Origin: Candidatus Binataceae bacterium
Lineage (GTDB): Bacteria > Desulfobacterota > Binatia > Binatales > Binataceae
Direction of reading: 5' to 3'
Assembly (NCBI GenBank): GCA_035508495.1
Contig: DATJMX010000015.1
Location: forward strand, 1 to 50,332
DNA length: 50,332 nucleotides
Shown one piece after another: positions 23,314-31,745 of the stretch. Position 1 is the stretch's first letter. Each line of letters opens with the position of its first letter. The notes below the pieces were generated by a model that ran no database searches, was not told the DNA's origin, and was given only the letters and a program-made list of their open reading frames with translations. The translations under genes and the position numbers were made by a program.

Positions 23314-26300
23314 CTATGCGCCCGGCAGCCCGATCGCCTCGATCTCGGCGTCGCGCTCGTGCTTGCCCATCAGGCTGCGGCTGAAGATTGAGTAGACTGC
23401 CGGCACCACGAACAGCGTCATCGCAGTCGCCGCGATAAGGCCGCCGATAACGGCGCGGCCGAGCGGTGCGTTTTGCTCGCTGCCCTCGCCGAGCGACAAC
23501 GCCATCGGCAACATGCCGAGGATCATCGCCATCGCGGTCATGATGATCGGGCGGAAGCGAATGCGCCCTGCTTCGATCGCCGCCGCAACCGGGTTATAGC
23601 CCTCTTCGCGCAGTTCATTGGCGAACGTGATCAGCAGGTTGCCATTTGCGACGCCGACGCCGACCGCCATGATCGAGCCCATCAGCGACTCGACGTTGAT
23701 CGTTGTGCCGGTAACCGCGAGCATCCACAGAACGCCCGCGAGCGCGCCCGGCACTGCCATCATGATGATGAACGGCTCGAGCCACGACTGAAAATTCGCG
23801 ACCATCAACAGATAGACGAGTACAACGGCCAAGACGATTCCCTCGCCGAGGGTGCGGAACGAATCATTCATCGCCTGACTCTGGCCACGAATTACAACGT
23901 GCGTGCCGGGCGGCAATTTCCCCAACCTTGCGATCTCGCGCTGAACGTCCTTGGTCACGCTGCCGAGGTCGCGACCGGTTACGGCGCAATCGACGTCGAT
24001 CACGCGCTGCACGGTGTAGTGCGCGATCATCGCGGGGTCGATATCGCGGTGAATCGCCGCGATATTGCCGAGCAACTGCGCCTGACTCGGCGTGCCGTCG
24101 ATTTGCGGAGTGCTGAGCGGAATGTTCGAGAGCGCGCCGATCGAATCAATAAGATGCTGCGGTGCCTGCGCGACGACCTGGTAGTTAACGCCGCTTATCG
24201 GATCGAGCCAGAAGTTCGGCTGGAGCAGCGCCGCGCCGGAGAGAGAAGCGAGCAGACTCGACGCGACCTGCTGCTGCGTAATTCCCATCTCGAGCGCCTT
24301 CGAACGATCGACCTCGACCTTGTACGCGGGATAATCGAGCGGCTCCTGGATGCGCAGGTCGCTGACGCCGGGAATCACCTTCATCTGGCGCGCCAGCTGA
24401 GCCGCAAGTTTGTAATCCTTGTTGAGATCGTTGCCGTTGATCTGCGCGTCGATGGCGGCGGGCAAGCCGAAGTTCAGCACCTGGCTGACGATATCGGCGG
24501 CCTGGAAATAGGTGGTCACGTTGGGAAATTGCTGGGCGAGCGCGTGCCGGATGCGATCCTCGTACATGGCGGTCGGCTCGTGCTTGGGTTTGAGCTGAAT
24601 CAGGATGTCGGCATCCATCGGGCCGATACTGTCGGTCTGATAAAACGCCAGGTCGTATGAGATGGGCAAGCCGATATTGTCGCTGATGCTCTCGAGCTCG
24701 CCGGGGGGAATAACCTTGCGAATCGCGCGATCGATGTCATCGACTATGAGCTCGCTGTGCTCGATACGCGTGCCGGTCGGCGCCCGCACATGGAGCCGCA
24801 TCATGCCGGCGTCAACCCGCGGGAAAAAATCCTGCCCAACTACGAACGCAAGCGTGATCGAGACCAGGATCAGCAGTGCCACGCATAAGAGCGAGAGAGT
24901 GCGGCGCGCGATGAAGGCGGCGAGCCAATTGCGATAGCCGTCGCGGACGCGGTTGAAGCCATTGTCGAACGTGTGCGCAAAGCGGCCCCATCGGCCGCTA
25001 CCGGCGTGTTCCTCGTGATTCTCCGGCAATAAATACCGCGCCATCGTCGGAACCAGCGTCCGCGAAAGCAGGTACGACGTGAGCATCGCGAACACGACTG
25101 CGAGCGCGAGCGGAGTGAACAGAAAGCGCGCAACTCCGGTCAGCAACACGACCGGGAAGAACACGATACAGATCGAGAGCGTGCCGACGAAGGTCGGCGT
25201 CGCGATCTGGCTCGCGCCGTCGAGGATCGCGACCAGCAGCGGCTTATGCATCGCCTGGTTGCGATGGATATTCTCGATTTCGACGGTGGCATCGTCGACC
25301 AACATTCCGACCGCGAGCGCGATTCCGCCGAGCGTCATCGTGTTGATCGTCTGCCCGGTCAGCTTGAGCGCGACTATCGCAGTCAGAATCGACAGCGGAA
25401 TCGAGGTGATGACAATGATCATGCTGCGCGGCGAGCCGAGGAAGACCAGCACCATGATCGCAACCAGAAGCGCGGCGGTGACCGCCTCCTGCACGACCTC
25501 CCAGAGCGCGGCGCGCACGAACTTCGACTGATCGAACGAGAGCGAGACGTTGAGCCCCTTGGGCGCCGTCGCCCTGATCTCCGGGATCTTGTTGCGCACC
25601 GCATCGACGACTTTGATCGTCGACGCATCGGCGTGCTTGATCACCATCAGGTAGGTGGCCTGGTTGCCGTCGACGCGCACCACGTTGGTCTGCGGCGGAT
25701 GCGAATCCGTCACCGGCGCGACGTCGCCAAGGAAAACCGGCACGCCGTTTTGGACCTTGATGGGCAGTGCGTTGAAGTCCTTGACCTTGGGCACGCTCAT
25801 GTTGATGTCAACGTCGTACTCGTAGTTGCCCATCTTGGCGGTGCCTGACGGGATGACTACGTTGGTGTTGGCAAGAGCGTTGCCGATATCGTAAGCGGAC
25901 AGACCGTTGGCGTAGAGCGCCGTCGGATGGAGATTGACCATCACCTCCCGGCTCACGCCACCGAGCGGCGCGGGCGACGAGAATCCCGGAATCGTAAAGA
26001 GCTGGATACGAATGAAGTTGAGGCCGTAGTCGAACAGCCGGTTGGTCGTGAGCGTCGTGCTGTAAACGTTGAGCTGCGCGACGGGAACGTTGGCGGCGTT
26101 ATACGAGATGATCTGCGGCGGCTGAATACCGCGCGGCAGGTTACTCAGGATCGTTTCGGAGACCGCGTTGATCTGCGCGATCGCGGCGCCGATATCCGAT
26201 CCAGGCTGAAAGTAAACCTTTAAGATTCCGAGCCCGTTGATCGATTCAGACTCGATATGCTCGATGCCGTTGACGGTCGTCGAATATGCGCGCTCGCTGA

Positions 26301-26496
26301 TGAACACCATCCGGCGCTCGACGTCGAAGGCCGACAAGCCGGGATAGTTCCAAACCACGAGCACTACCGGCAGGTCGATCGACGGGAAGATGTCAACGTT
26401 CATCAGAGAGAACGACAACACCCCGAGGACGAGCATCAGGAGCGCCATGACAGCCACCGACAGTGGCCGGCGCAGCGCTAATCGGACTATCCACAT
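23314..26496 (-). CDS. RND efflux pump, AcrB-like inner-membrane transporter
   Basis: 1060 residues, typical for the family. The N-terminus MWIVRLALRRPLSVAVMALL is a membrane helix. The proton-relay Asp pair is conserved as Asp401-Asp402 in GMLVDDATVEIENI, and porter domains 40-330 and 560-870 are the two periplasmic halves. The sequence is closer to the HAE/MdtBC-like group than to metal pumps: no Met/Glu metal-relay pattern is obvious. Likely exports drugs, lipids or other hydrophobic compounds with the downstream adaptor. The pump gene precedes the adaptor gene, the reverse of acrAB order, and no TolC-like gene is attached. Confidence 0.94.
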   Translation of the reverse strand: MWIVRLALRRPLSVAVMALLMLVLGVLSFSLMNVDIFPSIDLPVVLVVWNYPGLSAFDVERRMVFISERAYSTTVNGIEHIESESINGLGILKVYFQPGSDIGAAIAQINAVSETILSNLPRGIQPPQIISYNAANVPVAQLNVYSTTLTTNRLFDYGLNFIRIQLFTIPGFSSPAPLGGVSREVMVNLHPTALYANGLSAYDIGNALANTNVVIPSGTAKMGNYEYDVDINMSVPKVKDFNALPIKVQNGVPVFLGDVAPVTDSHPPQTNVVRVDGNQATYLMVIKHADASTIKVVDAVRNKIPEIRATAPKGLNVSLSFDQSKFVRAALWEVVQEAVTAALLVAIMVLVFLGSPRSMIIVITSIPLSILTAIVALKLTGQTINTMTLGGIALAVGMLVDDATVEIENIHRNQAMHKPLLVAILDGASQIATPTFVGTLSICIVFFPVVLLTGVARFLFTPLALAVVFAMLTSYLLSRTLVPTMARYLLPENHEEHAGSGRWGRFAHTFDNGFNRVRDGYRNWLAAFIARRTLSLLCVALLILVSITLAFVVGQDFFPRVDAGMMRLHVRAPTGTRIEHSELIVDDIDRAIRKVIPPGELESISDNIGLPISYDLAFYQTDSIGPMDADILIQLKPKHEPTAMYEDRIRHALAQQFPNVTTYFQAADIVSQVLNFGLPAAIDAQINGNDLNKDYKLAAQLARQMKVIPGVSDLRIQEPLDYPAYKVEVDRSKALEMGITQQQVASSLLASLSGAALLQPNFWLDPISGVNYQVVAQAPQHLIDSIGALSNIPLSTPQIDGTPSQAQLLGNIAAIHRDIDPAMIAHYTVQRVIDVDCAVTGRDLGSVTKDVQREIARLGKLPPGTHVVIRGQSQAMNDSFRTLGEGIVLAVVLVYLLMVANFQSWLEPFIIMMAVPGALAGVLWMLAVTGTTINVESLMGSIMAVGVGVANGNLLITFANELREEGYNPVAAAIEAGRIRFRPIIMTAMAMILGMLPMALSLGEGSEQNAPLGRAVIGGLIAATAMTLFVVPAVYSIFSRSLMGKHERDAEIEAIGLPGA

Positions 26497-26704
26497 AACA
26501 GCGTGGCGATGTTAGGCGTCGCTTTTAGCGGCTCAAGTTACGCAGGTTCAATACACAACCGTGACTGGAGCACAGATTATGGCGTCGAGACCGTCGAGGC
26601 AAGATTCTTCGCCTCTGGCGCCATCGGCGATCCTCAATCGGAGCGGCGTGGCGGCATCGATTTCGAATCCCTATATTGTTGCTCTCGAAGGGAGTCAGAA
26701 GAGG

Positions 26705-26995
26705 ATGAGTGAAGCCAGAAATTTCAGTCAGGAACTGATGATCGGCGCCAAGTTCACGGGATGCGGCCTCGCACAGGCTGAGTTCGATGACGTCAATCTG
26801 TCGCAGTCGCGGTTCAAGGGCGTGAACATGCAGGAAGCGTCGTTCACCGACATCAACTTCAAAGGCTCGAAGCTTCGCAACGTCAGCTTAGCCGACGTCA
26901 GCATCGAAGACGCCAACATTACCGGCCTCACGATCTTCGGCTGGAACATCGCCGACCTGATAAGAGATGCGCGCGAGCGGAATGCCTCGATCTAA
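26705..26995 (+). CDS. Pentapeptide repeat protein
   Basis: 96 residues from ATG 26705. From about residue 14 the chain follows five-residue periods: AKFTG CGLAQ AEFDD VNLSQ SRFKG, then VNMQE ASFTD INFKG SKLRN, then VSLAD VSIED ANITG LTIFG. Central Leu/Phe/Met/Ile and an Ala/Val/Ser two places before it fit the right-handed quadrilateral beta-helix of this family. A C-terminal helix (WNIADLIRDARERNASI) may make a dimer contact. Some relatives mimic DNA and protect gyrase, but most have no known role. An open frame from 26561 is not supported by repeats. It lies 63 bases upstream of tRNA-Asp. Confidence 0.88.
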   Translation: MSEARNFSQELMIGAKFTGCGLAQAEFDDVNLSQSRFKGVNMQEASFTDINFKGSKLRNVSLADVSIEDANITGLTIFGWNIADLIRDARERNASI

Positions 26996-27016
26996 GCAGT
27001 CTCATTGCCCGCCATG

Positions 27017-27044
27017 TTGCTCCGCGGGCCGGAACATGTAACAA
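27017..27044 (+). promoter_or_regulatory. Possible tRNA-Asp promoter
   Basis: TTGCTC (27017-27022) and TAACAA (27039-27044) are 16 bases apart, with the -10 ending 14 bases before the mature tRNA. The -35 is good and the -10 is poor, so this is tentative; readthrough from the pentapeptide gene is an alternative. Confidence 0.25.
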
Positions 27045-27058
27045 AGGATGGTTCAGGC

Positions 27059-27136
27059 GGGGTCGTAGTTCAGCCCGGTTAGAACGCCGGCCTGTCACGT
27101 CGGAAGTCGTGGGTTCAAATCCCATCGGCCCCGCCA
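27059..27136 (+). tRNA. tRNA-Asp (anticodon GTC), CCA encoded
   Basis: A full cloverleaf can be drawn. The acceptor GGGGTCG pairs with CGGCCCC (one G-T pair). The D arm is GTTC..GAAC. The anticodon stem CCGGC/GTCGG (27087-27091 and its partner) holds the loop CTGTCAC with anticodon GTC at 27094-27096. The T arm is GTGGG-TTCAAAT-CCCAT. The discriminator is G and the 3' CCA is encoded (27134-27136). It precedes rplM by 24 bases, so it may be transcribed with the ribosomal protein genes. Confidence 0.97.
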
Positions 27137-27160
27137 AAATTTTACTTTGGGTGCACCAAC

Positions 27161-27607
27161 TTGAAGCTGACTGAACAGACCAGGAGCGCATCGCGCGAGA
27201 GCGCGCTCCGCGACCGCAAATGGGTCGTGATCGACGCGACGGAAAAGTCGCTTGGCCGCGTGGCGTCGCGCGCCGCAAGTATCCTGCGTGGTAAGCATCG
27301 TCCGGACTACACACCGCACGAGGACACCGGCGACTTTGTCGTCGTGATCAATGCGGCCCAGGTCAAGCTCACTGGCGCCAAGACTATCGACAAAGTTTAT
27401 CATCGCCACACCACGTTCCCGGGCGGTATCCGCTCGACGACCGCGGGCAAGCTGCTCGAATCGAAGCCGGAGCGCCTCATCGAGAACGCGGTGCGCGGGA
27501 TGCTGCCGAAGAATCGGCTCGGCCGCGCGCTCTTCACCAAGCTCAAGATTTATCGCGGCGCGGAGCATCCTCACGCGGCGCAAAAGCCTGAGCAGGCAAC
27601 AGTCTGA
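27161..27607 (+). CDS. rplM: Ribosomal protein L13
   Basis: 148 residues. The protein binds 23S rRNA early in 50S assembly. The core [20 protein letters not shown] is the signature near residue 19, followed by the region [19 protein letters not shown], and later [20 protein letters not shown]. The start is TTG 27161; no ATG or GTG in frame gives a better fit, and the leader of about 18 residues before RKW is normal in this family. Its 3' neighbour is rpsI, the conserved L13-S9 pair, 20 bases downstream. Confidence 0.97.
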   Translation: MKLTEQTRSASRESALRDRKWVVIDATEKSLGRVASRAASILRGKHRPDYTPHEDTGDFVVVINAAQVKLTGAKTIDKVYHRHTTFPGGIRSTTAGKLLESKPERLIENAVRGMLPKNRLGRALFTKLKIYRGAEHPHAAQKPEQATV

Positions 27608-27627
27608 TCAACGAGACGGGACGTTAG

Positions 27628-28029
27628 ATGCCAGAAAAAAAGAACATCATCTGGGCCACTGGCCGCCGCAAGACTGCGGTAGCGCGAGTCCGCCTGCTGC
27701 CCGGCTCGGGCACGATCGTTATCAACGAGCGCACGCTCAACGACTACTTTCCGCGCGACACCTCGCGTATGCGAATTCTGGAGCCTTTCGAGGTCACGGA
27801 AACGACGGGCCAGTATGACGTCTTCGCGAGCGTCGAGGGCGGCGGCACCGCGGCACAGGCCGACGCGGTGCGTCTTGGCATCTCACGTGCTCTGGTCGAT
27901 GCGACCGAAGACGCGTTGCGCCCGCCCCTGCGCAAAAACGGGATGCTGACGCGCGACCCGCGCGAGGTCGAGCGCAAAAAATACGGCCATCACAAAGCCC
28001 GCAAGCGGCCGCAATACTCCAAGCGCTAA
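27628..28029 (+). CDS. rpsI: Ribosomal protein S9
   Basis: 133 residues from ATG 27628. The N-terminal block WATGRRKTAVARVRLLPGSG and the middle GGGTAAQADAVRLGISRAL identify S9. The C-terminal tail ends KARKRPQYSKR, whose last Arg reaches the P-site tRNA in the ribosome. Pairs with rplM; a strong terminator ends the unit at 28086. Confidence 0.97.
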   Translation: MPEKKNIIWATGRRKTAVARVRLLPGSGTIVINERTLNDYFPRDTSRMRILEPFEVTETTGQYDVFASVEGGGTAAQADAVRLGISRALVDATEDALRPPLRKNGMLTRDPREVERKKYGHHKARKRPQYSKR

Positions 28030-28053
28030 CGCGCTGTCCGTTTCGAGATCATC

Positions 28054-28086
28054 AAGAGGCGCGGGAGAAATCCCGCGCCTCTTTTT
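28054..28086 (+). terminator. Intrinsic terminator of rplM-rpsI
   Basis: Arms AAGAGGCGCGGGA (28054-28066) and TCCCGCGCCTCTT (28071-28083), loop GAAA, leading into five T. It starts 25 bases after the rpsI stop. Confidence 0.93.
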
Positions 28087-28110
28087 CTTTGCAACGCCGA
28101 CGTCAAATTA

Positions 28111-28234
28111 AGGCAAGAAAAAACACTCACCACGAAGAGCACAAAGACACAAAGAAAAATCGGAAGGGCGCAGCCCGCATCCTCATCCTGCTGCCTTTGC
28201 CTTAGTGCCTTCGTGCCTTAGTCGTAATATTTTC
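28111..28234. repeat. Inverted-repeat intergenic element (CACGAAG/CACAAAG type)
   Basis: The left arm reads CACCACGAAGAGCACAAAG and continues with a second CACAAAG (28129-28154). The right arm is built from CCTT words at 6-8 base steps (28193-28219), including TTAGTGCCTTCGTGCCTTAG, roughly the reverse complement of the left. Such CACGAAGGCACAAAG-type elements are scattered in many environmental genomes. No gene is seen in 28087-28338. Confidence 0.6.
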
Positions 28235-28338
28235 CTGCGCCGCTCTACTTTCGCGAAACGAGATTTGCCTCACCGTGATCCAGCGAGGGCCGCGATTAGC
28301 GCATCAACCGAGGCTGCGCTAAGCTCGACGGGTTCGCT

Positions 28339-30573
28339 ATGGCGGGAAAAACGACCAGGCGTGTGACTGCGGTTCGTGTTCGCGGGCATAAGCGCACGAT
28401 CGCGCTTGGCCTGCTCGTGGTCGTGCTCGTCTTCGTTGCGCACGGACGCTTTCCGCGTGCCTTCGAGTTCCTCGAGCTGAAGGCCTTCGACGTCCGGATG
28501 TACTCCGGCAAGATCGCGCCGCCGAGCGGCGAAGTCGCGATTGCGGCCATCGACGACAAATCGATCGCCGAATTAGGCCAATGGATCTGGCCGCGCAGCG
28601 TCATGGGCCAGCTCATCAGCGCGCTTAACGACTACAAAGCGCTGATCGTCGCCTCGGACGTGCTCTTCTCCGAGCGCGACGAAAACGACATCACACGGTC
28701 CGCTATCGCCGATCATCTCAAGGCCGACGGACTCAAGCTCGACGCAATCAAGGCTGCCGTCGGGACGAGCGGCGACGAAGCTCTTGCCGCTTCGATCAAA
28801 GCGCAGGGCAATACGATTCTGAGCTACTACTTCGAAAACATTTATTCCGAGAACGGCGCCGCCGCCGACCAGACACACGTCAAAGGTTCACTCGAACAAA
28901 TTCGCATGCCGGGTCCGCTCTTTTACAATATTGTCAACGAGCAACCGCACGCGCTGACTCCATTCTCGGCGCGCGAGTATCTGCCGCCGATTCCGCAGCT
29001 CAACGAGGCGGCAAAATCGATCGCGTTCGTAAATGTCGATCACGATCTCGACGGCGCGATCCGCTCCGAGTACACGGCGATCAAATTCGGCGGACTTTAT
29101 TGCGCGCCGCTTTTTCTTGCGGTTGCCAAAGCCGCCGCCGGCGATGCGCCGCTGCAACTTAACGTTGGCGAGTTCGGCGTTGAGAAAGTTCGTATCGCGG
29201 ACGTCGAGATTCCAGTCGATCTGGCCGGGCACATGCTGCTCAAGTTCCGCGGTCCGCGCGGCACGTTCCCCTACTATTCGATCTCCGACATCATCCACCA
29301 CAAGATTGCGCCCGAGCTGCTCGCGAACAAGATCGTGATCATCGGCCTGACCGCGACTGGCCTCGGCGATCGCGGCGTAACCCCGGTCGACGACGAGATG
29401 CCTCGCGTCGAGATTCACGCAACCGCGATCGACGACGTGCTGAAGGGCGATTTCATCTTCGAGCCGCACGAGCCGACGATCGAATATGCTGGCGCTGCGA
29501 TCCTCGGGATGGCGATCGCGATCGCCGCCGGAACCGTTTCAGCCGTCGCGTCATTGATCGCCGCGGTGCTGCTCGGTATTGGCTACTTCGCCTTCGCCCA
29601 GCATCGATTGAATGCGACCGGCGAAGTGATCGGCGTCGTGTTTCCGCTCGCGACTCTCACGCTGACGTATCTGGCGCTCGTCAGTTATCGCTACGTGACA
29701 GAGGGTCGCGAGAAAGCTTATTTGCGACACGCGTTCGAACATTACCTGCATCCCGATATCATCGCGTCTCTCGTCGAGCAGCCCGGCGGTCTCAAGCTCG
29801 GTGGCGAGCGAAAAATTCTCACGATTCTTTTCGCCGATATCGTCAACTACACCGGCCTTTCCGAGAAAACCGATCCGGCCGCGCTGGTCGCGCTGCTCAA
29901 CGATTACATGACGAAGATGACCGATCGCATTCTGGAGAGCGGCGGCGTCGTCGACAAAATTCGTGGCGACGGCATCATGGCCTTCTGGGGCGCGCCGATC
30001 GCGGTGCCGAATCACGCCGGCGCGGCGATCGATTCGGCGCTCGCGATGCTCACCGAGCTCAACGCGCTCAGAAAAAACGATCCGCGCTTCAAGGACATCG
30101 ACATCGGGATCGGGATCGCGACCGGCGAAGCGATCGTCGGCAACTTCGGCGGCGCAAATCGTTTCGATTATTCGGTGATCGGCGACACGGTGAATCTCGC
30201 TTCGCGCCTCGAAGGTCTGACGCGGCATTTCAAAGTGCATCTGCTGGTAAGCAAGCTGACGCTCACCGATTCGCGCGGTGGTTATGTTGCGCGCGAGCTC
30301 GGTCTGGTCAAGGTCAAGGGCAAGGAGCAGGCGGTTCCCGTCGTCGAAGTCGCGGGCCACGAGGGCGACGGCGTCGAGCCCGGCTTCTACAATCGGTTCG
30401 CATCTGTGATCAATCTGATCCATGACGGCGCCGCGACGAAGGCGCGCGACGAACTCTTCGCATTGCACAATGAACGACCCAACGACGAAGTCGTGCGGCT
30501 GTACCTTGAGAAGCTGGGCGCCGATGCGGAAACTGCGCCGAGCGAGATGGTGTTCGAGTTCGATACGAAGTGA
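28339..30573 (+). CDS. CHASE2-domain class III adenylate/guanylate cyclase
   Basis: 744 residues. One N-terminal helix (TIALGLLVVVLVFVAHG) leads into a large extracytoplasmic CHASE2 sensor (about 40-375, including AIDDKSIAELGQWIWPRSV and later VIIGLTATGLGDRGVTPVD). Three membrane helices follow (about 380-450), then a short linker. The class III cyclase domain is at about 490-680, with metal Asp500 (ILFADIVNYTG) and Asp544 (KIRGDGIMAFWG). The purine-selecting Lys540 favours ATP, so the product is probably cAMP. The end holds a TPR-like helical region. The signal sensed is unknown. It stands alone between a repeat element and argC. Confidence 0.92.
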   Translation: MAGKTTRRVTAVRVRGHKRTIALGLLVVVLVFVAHGRFPRAFEFLELKAFDVRMYSGKIAPPSGEVAIAAIDDKSIAELGQWIWPRSVMGQLISALNDYKALIVASDVLFSERDENDITRSAIADHLKADGLKLDAIKAAVGTSGDEALAASIKAQGNTILSYYFENIYSENGAAADQTHVKGSLEQIRMPGPLFYNIVNEQPHALTPFSAREYLPPIPQLNEAAKSIAFVNVDHDLDGAIRSEYTAIKFGGLYCAPLFLAVAKAAAGDAPLQLNVGEFGVEKVRIADVEIPVDLAGHMLLKFRGPRGTFPYYSISDIIHHKIAPELLANKIVIIGLTATGLGDRGVTPVDDEMPRVEIHATAIDDVLKGDFIFEPHEPTIEYAGAAILGMAIAIAAGTVSAVASLIAAVLLGIGYFAFAQHRLNATGEVIGVVFPLATLTLTYLALVSYRYVTEGREKAYLRHAFEHYLHPDIIASLVEQPGGLKLGGERKILTILFADIVNYTGLSEKTDPAALVALLNDYMTKMTDRILESGGVVDKIRGDGIMAFWGAPIAVPNHAGAAIDSALAMLTELNALRKNDPRFKDIDIGIGIATGEAIVGNFGGANRFDYSVIGDTVNLASRLEGLTRHFKVHLLVSKLTLTDSRGGYVARELGLVKVKGKEQAVPVVEVAGHEGDGVEPGFYNRFASVINLIHDGAATKARDELFALHNERPNDEVVRLYLEKLGADAETAPSEMVFEFDTK

Positions 30574-30676
30574 CGGGCGAAACGTGGCGTCACCGATGAT
30601 TTCGTGATACTTGGATTTTGTCGCGGTTAAATCCTCACATCAAACCCTAACTGCAGGAAGTGGCGGGAAAATCTCG

Positions 30677-31732
30677 ATGGCGTCGCATGACAAGATCAGA
30701 GTGGCCGTAGTCGGGGCGTCCGGTTACTCGGGTATCGAAGCAGTCCGGATTCTCGCGGGCCATCCGTTTGTCGAAATCAGCGTGCTCAGCTCGCGCAACT
30801 ACGCGGGCCGCGAAGTCGCTGACCTTTACCATCACATGGCGGGTATCGACCTGCCGCCTTTCGAGGAGCTCCGCCCCGACCTGCTGCGCGGCCGCTGCGA
30901 CGTTGTCCTGTCGTGCCTGCCGGAGAAGACTGCGACCGCGATGCTCGCCGAGCTCGTGCTCGAGGGCGTCAAGGTCATCGACTTCTCCGCGGATTTTCGC
31001 CTCAACGATCCAGCGCAGTACCGTGCGACATATGGCGTCGACCATCCGGCGCCCGCTCTGCTGCGAGAGTCGGTTTACGGTCTCACTGAATTTCATCGCA
31101 GCCAGATTCGCGAGGCGCGCCTGGTCGCAAATCCCGGATGCTTTCCGACCGCGGCGCTGCTGGCGCTGCTGCCCCTGATCAAGCGCGATCTGATTGAACC
31201 ATCATCGATCATTATCGATTCGAAATCCGGCACCACTGGCGCGCGTCGCGCGGCTGCCGTCGAACAGCTTTTCGCCGAGGTCAACGAGAACTTTCGCGCC
31301 TACAAGGTGGGCAACCATCGGCATACGCCCGAGATGGAACAGGAGATCAGCGCGGCGCTCGGACGCGATGTCGCGATCATGTTTGTGCCGCATCTGTTGC
31401 CGGTGACGCGCGGAATCTTGTCGTCGATCTTCATGCGCCCGCGCGCCGGCACGACTGAGGCTGATGTCGCCGCTGCGTTCGAAGCGAGTTTCGCGAAATC
31501 GCGTTTCGTGCGGATCCTGAAGCCCGGCGAATTGCCCGAGATCAAAAACGTGCGTGCGACGAATTTCTGCGAGATGTCCTACACACTCGATCGCAGAACA
31601 GACACGCTCCTCGTGATCACGGCGATCGACAATCTCGGCAAGGGTGCAGCCGGTCAGGCGATTCAGAACATGAACCTGATGCTCGGCTTCGACGAAGCCG
31701 CCGGCCTGCTCAACGTCGCCCCGGTGCCGTAG
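30677..31732 (+). CDS. argC: N-acetyl-gamma-glutamyl-phosphate reductase
   Basis: Third step of arginine synthesis: NADPH-dependent reduction of N-acetylglutamyl phosphate. From ATG 30677 the product is 351 residues. The Rossmann loop VAVVGASGYSGIEAVRIL is at about 8-25, the catalytic Cys in VANPGCFPTAALLAL near 153, and the substrate region KVGNHRHTPEMEQE follows. It ends with the conserved KGAAGQAIQNMNLMLGF. The open frame from 30611 is unsupported. The next gene is convergent, its stop only 13 bases away. No other arginine gene is in the window. Confidence 0.96.
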   Translation: MASHDKIRVAVVGASGYSGIEAVRILAGHPFVEISVLSSRNYAGREVADLYHHMAGIDLPPFEELRPDLLRGRCDVVLSCLPEKTATAMLAELVLEGVKVIDFSADFRLNDPAQYRATYGVDHPAPALLRESVYGLTEFHRSQIREARLVANPGCFPTAALLALLPLIKRDLIEPSSIIIDSKSGTTGARRAAAVEQLFAEVNENFRAYKVGNHRHTPEMEQEISAALGRDVAIMFVPHLLPVTRGILSSIFMRPRAGTTEADVAAAFEASFAKSRFVRILKPGELPEIKNVRATNFCEMSYTLDRRTDTLLVITAIDNLGKGAAGQAIQNMNLMLGFDEAAGLLNVAPVP

Positions 31733-31745
31733 GAATTTGGCCCGT

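Noticed and set aside
23473..24660. 395-codon open frame opposite the RND pump
   Set aside because: Shadow frame; the RND protein on the other strand is full-length with conserved residues.
26503..26712. 69-codon frame upstream of the pentapeptide gene
   Set aside because: No good ribosome site or motif; it overlaps the supported pentapeptide start and spans the likely promoter region.
27059..27136. tRNA-Asp as an integration site for a mobile element
   Set aside because: No integrase, no repeated tRNA 3' end and core ribosomal genes directly follow.
28111..28234. CRISPR array suggested by repeated CCTT and CACAAAG words
   Set aside because: Repeat units are only 6-9 bases with no spacers of regular length, and no cas genes are present.
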